Below are positions 56,261 to 64,000 of a stretch of DNA of 64,000 nucleotides, piece by piece (position 1 is the first letter of the stretch; each line of letters starts with the position of its first letter). A program made the translations under genes and the position numbers. The notes below the pieces were generated by a model. The model made no database searches. It saw only the letters and a list, made by a program, of their open reading frames with translations, and was not told where the DNA came from. Origin of the DNA: Haplomitrium mnioides. Taxonomy: Eukaryota; Marchantiophyta; Haplomitriopsida; Calobryales. The stretch is from assembly GCA_049999725.1 (NCBI GenBank), contig JBNGIS010028185.1:62001-126000 (forward strand). Reading direction: 5' to 3'.

Positions 56261-57720
56261 TGTCGGCGGTAGAGGGGGCTATCCTTAATGAATTGGCCTA
56301 CGAATGTTGTGACCGGGCAGTTCCGTACATCTTGCTGGATGCTATGAGGTGTGGTCAGGCTTGGGGAGGGCTTCTTTGGCTTCTCTAGGGCCCCCTCCTT
56401 GCGCAAGTCTTGTAGGATCTCAGTGGCCGCCTCATGGGCCTCCGCTTCCTCTAGTGCCTCCAAATGCCACCGGACCGCCTCCTCTTGGTGCGGGTAGAAT
56501 AGTTTCAGATGATCTTGCTGGTAGTCCAAAACCTAATCTGTAGGGATAGTGTGGCCTGACCCGGTTTCTAGCTGGGGCTGATTGTTGTCCCTCTTGACCC
56601 TCTGGGCTGTCCTCTTCTTCAAGGTCTCCCTCGTTATGACCCAGTAGCAATCCTCCATAGTCGCGGCCTCCCAACCTGGTAATTCAGCAGCATGTTCTAA
56701 TTCCATTAGGACACACTATACATTGGTGGTGGTTTCTTCAGTGGCTGAGGGTTCAGCAGGTAAGGGGATCGCCCTTTGCTCTCCCCGTCGAGCCAATGGG
56801 CAAGTTGTTGCTAGGTGCCCTTCTTACACAAGTTGCATAACTTGGGTGGGATTCTCCACCCGTGCTTCCTCGGCTTAAAGTAGCTGGTGGAGATGTGTCC
56901 AGGTTGACCGCAATTCCAGCACACCATGATACACGTATAGTTCCCTCTGTCAATCATGGCGTGCTTTGGTCGAGTTGGGCCCCAACATCATTGGTCTACT
57001 CATTAGGTTGCGTTGGGCGCATGCGACCTGGTAGACGTACTCGGGGGGCTCTTCTAGGATGAATTCTACCTCCTCCTTGACATACTCAGGTGGCACCTCC
57101 CTTACATACTGGATGACTATGCCCTCCGTAGGGCACTCATGGCCTGCATACCCATACTTCTCGCAGTTGACACACCAATCATGGTCCTGACTGGCGTTGA
57201 GTTTTTCCCTTCTGCCTTGAGTCATGCAAAGTGGATGGACATGGCCTCCAGTTTCCAATTGATGTCTTTGATAGGATCTGAACCCCCTTTCTTCTTAGGC
57301 GGCTCTTCAGTTGTTGCATTGCCCGGACACCTCATGGCCCTCGTGGACTTGGGGCTCTTTCCTAGGTGATCCTCCTTTGGTTTCTTGCTTTGGTTCTTCT
57401 TCCGCCTCTGCTGCCTTCTGCTCTCCCAATGCTTCTTGGATCCTCCATCCTCCGAGCAGGTAATGCTTCCATCCTCCAAGTTTGAGTCTGTGGTCTCATC
57501 ATTGCTAAACTCACTGCTCTCCTCGCTAGAAGAAGTTTCGGTGTCATAATGAACTTTCATTTTCGTGCAAGAGCTGGAGATGATTGTCTTGATGTACGAA
57601 CGAGCACAGTCCACTGCCTCGTCAAAAGTTTTTGAGTTGCTTTGTTCTTGGGTAGGCTTGAGATGAACCAAGAGCAAAGCATCACGTCCTCTAACACAAG
57701 TGTGACCTTCTGGCAAGAAT
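56261..57720 (-). pseudogene. E8 gag with two damaged zinc knuckles
   Basis: The N-terminal remnant (57716-57222) has a Ser/Glu/Asp-rich stretch, then a basic KKNQSKK block as in E5. The first knuckle reads CVNCEKYGYAGHEC, with Tyr at the His position. The second reads CWNCGQPGHISTSY, with Tyr in place of the last Cys. Both losses fit single C-to-T or G-to-A changes. The 56230-56674 part is an acidic/basic spacer (LEALEEAEAHEAATEIL) before the protease. The N-terminus is missing at 57720. Confidence 0.78.
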
Positions 57721-58600
57721 CAAGAAGGGAAGATGCAAGCGATGCAACAAAAAATTGAATATCTTTCTCGCTTGCTAGAAGTTCAAATGCAAATAGGGAA
57801 TAGGGCACCTTTTCAAGAAGAAGAAAGTCATGTGCGGTTTCTCAAGCCAAAGGCTTATGATAGAAAGACGGTTCATGGTGCATATGAGAATTTCTTGTTC
57901 GATTGTGAGCAATATTTTGAGGCTACCAATATAAGAGAGGATGGTAGAAGAATTCTATTTGATGCAAGTCAGTTGGAAAGAGTGGCAAAGACTTGGTGGA
58001 GATATCAAATTGAGCAAGCTCAACATGGATTTGTCACTCCAATTGCTTCTTGGCAAGAGTTTAAAGAAGCGGTAAATCTAATATTTAGGGTTTTGAATGC
58101 TTCAATATTGGTAGGAGATCACTTGGCAAAATTGAAGCAACTTGGTACGGTAATGAGCTATGTCACGCAATTTCAAAATATCATTATGCAAATTCCTAAT
58201 ATGGGCAAGGGAGAAGCTTTGGATTGCTTTGTTCAATGATTGAAGCCTCACACTAGAATGGAAGTGACAATGAGAGAGCCCTCTAAACTAGAAGAAGCAA
58301 TAAGTATGGTAGAACGATATGACTTGCTACTAGCGACCAACCAGGTTAGGCTTTATCCATGTCTACAACAAGCTTTAACAAATGTTTGTGTGCCAACAAT
58401 TGAGGCTATACCTATGGAGATTGATGTGACGTAGAGAGTGGTACTCACTGATGGAGAGCGTGAGTGTCTATGCCAAAGTGGAGAATGCTTTTATTTTCAA
58501 TAGCTTGGTTATATGATTGCAAATTTCCCACGTCGCCAAGGTCGACCACGTGCTCTTGTTCAAGCGACAGCTGCTGAAGAAGAAAATTAGGGAAACGACT
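57721..58600 (+). pseudogene. E9 gag with degenerate zinc knuckle
   Basis: Capsid-type gag: AYDRKTVHGAYENF, CEQYFEATNIRED, AKTWWRYQIEQAQ, then a TGA at 58237-58239 and the same phase continuing (PSKLEEAISMVERYD). Near 58470-58545 is a decayed CCHC knuckle: CFYF, then LGYMIANFP, where the family form has Cys, His and Cys at the changed positions. A basic tail (RRQGRPRA) follows. Confidence 0.85.
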
Positions 58601-58654
58601 GACCTCAGTAAAGATAGTCGAGCGGTTTACTGAGAGTTAATTAGTTCCAATGGA

Positions 58655-59060
58655 ATGAAAAGCTCGACAAGAATTAGAAGAACCTTGTTTCGTCCATATG
58701 GTATGGTTGATGAGCATTCTTGTAGAATGTTGGTAGATTGTGGAAGTTCAAAAAATTTCATGTCTTTACGTTTTGCAAAGAAAATCAAAGCTACGACTTT
58801 TCCTATCAAAGAAAGTTTTGTGACTATGGCCGATAGCCAAAAACATGAGGTATTTCATTCTCACAAGCCATTTCTTCTAAGGATTGGCAAAGATTATGAG
58901 GAATCTATGGATTTTGTTATTGCACCCGTACAGTATGACATTATTTGGGGTTTGGCTTGGCTTGAAGATCAATCTGCTCAAGTTGATTAGGCAAAACGAC
59001 AAATTCAAGTTACTTTACAAGGAAAGAAATTTCTATTGGAGCGTTTGACACCATTGGTGA
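58655..59060 (+). pseudogene. E9 protease region
   Basis: The active centre reads LVDCGSSKNFMSL, keeping the Asp and Gly of the family. It is followed by PFLLRIGKDYE and YDIIWGLAWLED, the second conserved block. A TAG at 58988-58990 ends the longest open piece. Confidence 0.8.
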
Positions 59061-59089
59061 AGAAGTCCAAATCAGTTTAGCACAATGTT

Positions 59090-59490
59090 TTGATGGAGAA
59101 AGAGTTGCTTGTCTTTGTTGTATGGATCAAACTTATTGTGGACTTGAATAAGGAGGGAGGGAAATCTATACCAACCTCAATGATTGATGATATCTTAAAG
59201 GAGTTTTCAAATGTGTTTTCGGATTATTTGCCAAAGAGGTTACCATATGATTGTGGAATGCCCTTTCCGATTGAGTTGATATTAGGAAGTATTCCGTATA
59301 ATTGGCCTATGTACAGGTTATCGCCACAAGAGTTGGAAGAGCTCCGCATCACTTTGACGGATCTTTTTTAGAAGGATTTCATTCAGTATAGTACTTTGCT
59401 TTGGAGAGCACCAGTATTCTTTTTACCGAAGAAAAAAGGTGGATTTCATCTTTGCACTAATTATCGTGGTTTGAAAAAGCAAACCGTAAA
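59090..59490 (+). pseudogene. E9 reverse transcriptase, N-terminal part only
   Basis: It contains DILKEFSNVFSDYLPK, MPFPIELILGSIPYN, YRLSPQELEEL and, after a TAG, PKKKGGFHLCTNYRGL. The sequence breaks at the residue following NYRGLKKQTVK, where LTR sequence begins. The palm and everything downstream are missing. Confidence 0.85.
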
Positions 59491-59733
59491 GAAGTGACTT
59501 GTAAGTGAAGAAAGAGGGATGACCCGCTCTTCTCTTGTATAAATAAAAGGGCTTCTTAGCCCCACTTCTCATTTTGGAGTTCCTCTCGAATCACTTGGGT
59601 TCTTTGGTTTCTTGGCTTTTGCTTGCACTCTTAGTCTTAGCTTGGACCTTGAGTTGCTTTTGGTTGAAGAACTCTATTAGAGTTCACCATAAGTTCTTAC
59701 TTATTTGGATTTGGTCTTTGAGATTCTTTTACA
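59491..59733 (+). repeat. E10 5' LTR, 3' two thirds
   Basis: From GAAGTGACTTGTAAGTGA to CTTTTACA it matches the E4 LTRs. The first 145 or so bases of the LTR are missing. A TATA box (TATAAATAA) is at 59538-59546. Confidence 0.88.
59538..59546 (+). promoter_or_regulatory. E10 LTR TATA box
   Basis: TATAAATAA in the same position as in the E4 3' LTR. Confidence 0.6.
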
Positions 59734-59751
59734 TTGGCATCAGAGCCATGG
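59734..59751 (+). promoter_or_regulatory. E10 primer-binding site (initiator tRNA-Met type)
   Basis: TTGGCATCAGAGCCATGG directly follows the LTR end. It differs from the common TGGTATCAGAGCCATGG site by one base. Its last bases include the gag ATG at 59748. Confidence 0.88.
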
Positions 59752-60545
59752 TTCGTTTTTTTGGTGTGAGCTATATGGAGAGTCAAGAGGAGGTGATTCA
59801 AGCAATGGAACAACAATTGGAACATCTTTCACACCATTTGGAAGTGGGAATAAAAGAAAAAGCAATGTTTCGAGAAGAAGAGAGTTATGGGCGATTTCCA
59901 ACGTCAAAAGCATATGATGGAAAGGTGATTTGTGGTGCTTGTGAGAACTTCATTTTTTATTGTGAACAATATTTTGAAGCTACAAACATTAGAGAGGATA
60001 GTCAGCGAATTCTATTTGCGATAAGCCAATTAGAAGGAGTTGTAAAGACTTGGTGGAGATATCAAATAGAACAAGCACAACGTGGATTTGTTGCTCCTAT
60101 TGTTTCTTGGCATGAGTTCAAAGGAGGACTGATTTCAAGATTTAGGGTTGTAAATGCTTCAAAAGTAGCAAGAGATCGATTGGCTGAATTGAAGCAACTT
60201 GGTACAATGAGAAGTTATGTGACACATTTTCATGATACAATTATACAAATTCCTGATATAAGAGAAGAAGAAGCACTAGACCGCTTTGTTCGAGGATTGA
60301 AGCCTCACATAAGAATAGAAGTTACTATGAGAGAGCCTACTCAATTAGAAGAAGCAATGCGTATGGCAGAGTGGCATGACTCATTACTCACGGCTACAGA
60401 AGTAAGATCTCATCCTCAACCATTTGAACAATGTTCTCCAAACCTTGCAAGCTCTAATGGAATTAAAATTCCAACAAGAATTCGAGGTACCTTGTTCCAT
60501 CTTGATGGTATGATTGAGGAGCACTCTTGTAGAATGTTGGTCTAG
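59748..60545 (+). pseudogene. E10 gag lacking the zinc knuckle
   Basis: The start is the ATG at 59748 inside the primer site; the open frame further upstream is LTR read-through. The whole capsid-type domain is open: CENFIFYCEQYFEATNIRED, VVKTWWRYQIEQAQRG, SRFRVVNASKVARDRLAELK, EEALDRFVRGLKPHIR. After CSPNLASSNGIK it runs straight into the protease leader, without the knuckle segment present in E9. It ends at tandem TAG codons at the protease centre. It is the best-preserved coding stretch of the family here. Confidence 0.9.
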
Positions 60546-60861
60546 TAGTAGTACCGAAAATTTTATGTCATTGTGTTTTGCTAAGATAATCACAGCAAAA
60601 TATAGGCCAATCAAAGGGAGTGTTGAAACTATGGCTCATGGCCAAAAGCATGACGTGTTTTTCTCTCAAAAGCCATTTCTTCTAAGGATTGGAAAAAAGT
60701 ATACAGAATCTATGCAATTTGTTATTGCACCTATACAATATAACATCATTTTAGGATTGCCTTGGCTTGAAGAAAGGTCCACTCAAATTGATTGGAGAAA
60801 GCAACGAATTCAAGTTACCTTGCAAGGTAAGAAATTCTTTTCGGGTGTTCGACACCTTTGA
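60530..60861 (+). pseudogene. E10 protease region
   Basis: The active-site region is destroyed: after RMLV the frame meets three TAG codons. Compared with E9 and E4 the loop is two bases shorter, so the rest (TENFMSLCFAKIITAK, PFLLRIGKKYTES, YNIILGLPWLEERSTQ) is in another frame. Confidence 0.82.
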
Positions 60862-60896
60862 TAAAGAAGCCTAAGTTAGTTTAGCATGTTAATTCA

Positions 60897-62275
60897 ATGG
60901 AGCAAGAGTTGCATGTCTTTGCTATTTGGATTAATCCCATCATAGACCTGAGTAAGGAGGGGGAAAAAGGTGTGTATACTTTAATGATATATGATATTTT
61001 GAAAGAGTTTGCGGATGTATTTCCAGAGGATTTGCCAAATGGGTTGCGAGATGATCGAGGAATGCCTTTTCCGATTGAGTTGATGCCGAGAAGCACTCCT
61101 TATAATTGACCTATATATCGGCTATCACCACAAGAATTAAATGAGCTTCAAATGACATTGACAAATCTTCTTGAGAAGGACTTCATTCATCACAAGTACT
61201 TCTCTTTGGGGAGCTCTGGTATTCTTTGTACCAAATAAAGATGGTGGATTTTGTCTTTGTATAGATTATCGAGGATTGAACAATCAAACAGTGAAGAATG
61301 TCTATATTCTACCTCTTATTGATGATTTGTTGGATCATTTAAGTGATGCACAATTATTTTTTGCAGAATGTATAGGTATTTTGAGTGGAAAGTTCTTACA
61401 TTTGGTCTTACTAATGCTCTGACGATATTTATAGATCAAATCCATCAAGTTTTTCATGGGTTATTGGATAAATCAGTGTTGGTATTTTTGGACGACATCA
61501 TTATCTTTAGTAAAGGTGAAGTTGAGCATCGTGCTCATCTCAAGGAGGTTCTACAATGACTACGCAATTGGAAGTTTTATTGCAAGAAGTCTAAGTATGA
61601 GTTTTGGAAGCAAAATATGACTTATTTAGGGCATAAAGTGTCTGCGGATAGCATCAAGATGTAGGAAGAGAAAATTAAGGCTATTACAAAGTAACCAATG
61701 CCAAATAATGTAAAGAATGTTTGAGTTTTTAATGGATTAGCAAGATTTTATCAAAGATTCATTCATTACTATGCTCATATTGCTTCACCGCTTACGAATT
61801 TACTAGGGAAGGATGCAAAGTTCAAGTGAACGACCAAGGAACAAGTACCATTTCAACAGCTTAAGGATGCGGTGAGATCTCATCCAATTCTGCAACCATA
61901 TGATCCAAAGAAACCTTGAATAGTTGATTTTGATGCTTTTAATTTTGCTATTGGAGCGGTTTTACAACAAGAGTTTGATGATGGACTTCATCCAATTGCA
62001 TTCATGTCACGTTGATTGAATGAGGCGGAGAGAAATTATTCTACAAGAGATCGAGAGCAATTAGCAATGGTTTATACTACCAAGGTGTGGAGACATCATC
62101 TTTCGGGAAAACCTATACTTATACACATAGACCACAAGCCATTGCTTCAAGCAATTCACTTGGAAAATATGACAAGTCGTCATCATCGATGGGAAGATCA
62201 ACTACAACTCTTTGATTTCAAGTTGGAGTACAAGCTGGGAAGGTTCCACACTATTCCTGATGCATTGTCTCGAAG
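60897..62275 (+). pseudogene. E10 reverse transcriptase and RNase H
   Basis: RT fingers ([18 protein letters not shown]) lead to [12 protein letters not shown] deletion of roughly 75 bases then removes palm motif A (KLDLRSGY in E4). Motif C is intact (VFLDDIIIFS). The thumb, with VFNGLARFYQRFIHYY, follows after stops. RNase H keeps VDFDAFNF, the Glu in TRDREQLAM and the Asp in IDHKPLL, and ends TIPDALSRSP. Stops, mostly TGA, interrupt RT and the first part of RNase H. Confidence 0.87.
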
Positions 62276-63615
62276 CCCGGATTATCAAATAAATACAGTA
62301 GAGATAACAAATGCTAGTATATTACATCTTGATGAAGCAACTAATGATAGCTTTCGACAAAAGTTACAAGAAGACACCTTCTTTACTCTTGTTAGAGTAC
62401 GTTTAGTGGTCCAAGATAGTGAGTATCATACATTTTCCATTCGGGATGGTATTCTCTATCAAGGCCATCAAATATATGTTCCTCAAGATGATGCGCTTCA
62501 AATAGCACGTTTACAAGAAGCACATGATATTGCGATTATTGGACATCTTGGAGTAGACAAGACTATGGAGTTGCTTCAACAGACTTGGTGGTGGCCAAAC
62601 CTAGCTTGAGATGTTCATGGCTTTGTTCATTCTTGTGAAAGTTGTTAACAAAACAAGGCTTTAAATCAAAAACCAGCTGGTCTTTTGCAACCATTATCGA
62701 CTCCTATTGCTTGATGGGAACATGTAAGTTTGGATCTTATCACTTCACTTCCAACCATGCCTTGTAGGTTTACGACTATTGTGGTGTTTGTATATAAGCT
62801 AAGCAAGCAAATTCATCTAGCACCGACAATGGATACGGTGGATGCTCCACAATTGGTGAAGATTTATTTTCATACAGTCTTCTGATATCATGGAATGCCA
62901 AAGATACTTATATCTCATAGAGATTCATGATTTACTGGGAAGTTTTGGCGAGAGTTATTCACACTTTTGGGTACCAAACTATCTATGTCTACGATGCATC
63001 ATCATCAATCAAATGGGCAAATCAAATAGAAAAATTGCACTGTGGAGGATATGCTTTGAACGTTGATCAATGTTCATCATACAGATTGGGATAGTTTTTT
63101 ACCGATTGTGGAGTTTGCATACAACAACTCCAAACAATCAAGTACTAGTTTTTTTCCTTTATTTATTAATTCTTGTCAACATCCTCTTGTTCCCGATGGT
63201 TTAATTTCTCCTTTGTCTTCTAGTGTTCCTAGTCTTTCTACCTTTTTGCCTCATTTATCTTCCTCGTTGCAAGATGCCAAAAACCATCTTGTTATTGCTC
63301 AAAATCGGCAAAAATAGTTTGCCGATAAACATTGTCGTGATTGCTCTTATGTTTTAAGTGACCAAGTTATGTTATCCACCCATAATCTTCTATTGTCTTT
63401 AGATACTCAAGTATGTAAGTTATCTTGTGCTTGGATTGGTCCTTTCTCTATTTCTTAGGTTATTTCTCCCGTTGCTTATAAATTTGATATTCCTCTTCAT
63501 ATGAAGATTCATCATGTGTTCCATATGTCTAAACTTAAGCCTTTTGTTCTTGGTCTATCTTCTTTTCCAAATTGTATTCAACTTCCTCCATCAGCCATTG
63601 TTCTTGATGATCATG
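62276..63615 (+). pseudogene. E10 integrase
   Basis: The zinc domain has GHLGVDKTMELLQQTWWW and CESC followed by a stop. The core keeps the first Asp (SLDLITSLP). The second reads LISHRDS, with His for Asp, and is followed by a stop. The third block has NGQIK and a stop in place of the Glu. The C-terminal part (WDSFLPIVEFAYNNSKQSS, then MKIHHVFHMSKLKPF) is largely open. Confidence 0.87.
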
Positions 63616-63790
63616 AAGAATTTGAAGTAGACCTTATTTTGGCGAAAAGAGTTATCAAGCGTGGGCAAAATCCACAAGTTCAATACAAGTTTTTGTGGAA
63701 AGGCTATCCACTTCATGATGTTACTTGAGAACCTTCTTCAAATCTTGAGAATGCTCAGGAAGCTATTAAAATTTTTGAAAGTTGCAACAA
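63616..63790 (+). pseudogene. E10 chromodomain
   Basis: C-terminal chromodomain of integrase: FEVDLILAKRVIKRG, QYKFLWKGYPLHDVT, a TGA at 63726-63728, then EPSSNLENAQEAIKIFE. The TGA stands at the Trp that E4 keeps as TGG, so the cage-side residue is lost by a G-to-A change. Confidence 0.88.
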
Positions 63791-63825
63791 TGATGAGGAC
63801 GTCATTGATTAGACGGCGAGGATTA

Positions 63826-64000
63826 TGTAATAGTACAAGCATAAAGGTTGTGCTATTTAGAAGAAAATAGAGAATAGTGAGAGAAGTGGTAGTGAGTCAC
63901 TTTTAGGGTTAAGATTGGATTACTTGCTTTTGAAGTCACTTGTGGTGGAGAGTCACTTTTAGGTTACTTGCATTCGAAGTCACTTTTGGTAGAGAGTCAC
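63826..64000 (+). repeat. E10 3' LTR, start only
   Basis: It starts TGTAATAGTACAAGC after the purine-rich GACGGCGAGGATTA. It matches the reverse complement of the E4 LTRs and is cut by the window end. It contains extra copies of an AGTCACTTTT-type word. Confidence 0.85.

Larger units (their letters stand above)
48045..57720 (-). mobile_element. E8: Ty3/Gypsy element of family G2, 5' end missing
   Basis: Minus strand: gag (57720-56750), protease, RT, RNase H, integrase, polypurine tract and a 4.4-kb 3' LTR. The 5' LTR and gag N-terminus are missing: at 57720 the sequence changes abruptly to plus-strand E9. Pol is full of stops and frameshifts. Gag resembles the E5 gag, and the protease/RT style is that of E3, so G1 and G2 are related lineages with different LTRs. 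Confidence 0.85.
57721..59490 (+). mobile_element. E9: chromovirus fragment (gag to RT), no LTRs
   Basis: Same family as E4 and E10 but without either LTR. It starts inside gag, where it meets E8, and stops inside RT, where it meets the E10 LTR. It is the only copy here that retains the nucleocapsid segment and the protease centre. Confidence 0.85.
59491..64000 (+). mobile_element. E10: chromovirus element, 5' LTR truncated, runs off right edge
   Basis: The last 243 bases of the 5' LTR are followed by primer site, gag, protease, RT, RNase H, integrase, chromodomain, polypurine tract and the first 175 bases of the 3' LTR. Same family as E4 (minus strand) and E9. Many stops, mostly TGA, interrupt pol. 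Confidence 0.9.

Noticed and set aside
59574-59747. Upstream start for E10 gag at 59574
   Set aside because: That stretch is LTR sequence; the ATG inside the primer site at 59748 fits the family layout.

Overview
The window looks like an intergenic stretch of a large, repeat-rich plant nuclear genome. Nearly everything that can be recognised is an LTR retrotransposon (Ty3/Gypsy or Ty1/Copia) or a remnant of one. All carry stops, frameshifts and deletions. I see no intact host gene, no tRNA or rRNA gene, and nothing bacterial or CRISPR-like. A run of exactly 100 N (40316-40415) shows the assembly is scaffolded. Plant hallmarks are the tRNA-Met-type primer sites, a chromodomain integrase, a gag/transposon-type ORF of a kind known from plants, and LTRs of 0.27 to 4.5 kb. 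I cannot name the species.

Layout. E1 (1-6211, minus) is a Gypsy element running off the left edge: integrase, RNase H, RT, protease, gag, primer site and a 1.2-kb 5' LTR. E2 (6212 to about 7850, minus) is the 3' end of another Gypsy element. E3 (about 7851-9745, plus) is an internally deleted Gypsy relative lying head-to-head with E2. A tandem array of about 170-bp units (10321-10925 and 20395-20541) is split by a solo LTR of about 4.5 kb (family G2, 10926-20389). That solo LTR is itself split by E4 (14911-19824, minus), a chromovirus. From 20.5 to 22.4 kb there are LTR scraps of a family called G1 here. A transposon-type ORF (23286-24051 and 31565-32628) is split in frame by E5 (24052-31559, minus), which has 2.4-kb LTRs and has lost almost all of pol. 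E6 (32879-40837, minus) is a Copia element with TA...CA ends. From 40.8 to 46.3 kb I recognise only one G1-like LTR scrap. A G2 LTR remnant (46347-48044) adjoins E8 (48045-57720, minus), a G2 element with a 4.4-kb 3' LTR but no 5' end. E9 (57721-59490) and E10 (59491-64000), both plus, are chromovirus copies related to E4 and fused end to end.

The insertions can be ordered from target-site duplications: CCAAC around the solo LTR, TGGAG around E4 inside it, GACAT around E5, ATGAA around E6. The points I would look at first are the 4.4-4.5-kb LTR family, the tandem array it landed in, the loss of the gag zinc knuckle shared by E4 and E10, the pol-less E5, the 2.2-kb repeat-bearing leader of E6, and recurrent C-to-T type nonsense changes. 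Boundaries were placed by eye from repeated copies; no alignment or database search was run.
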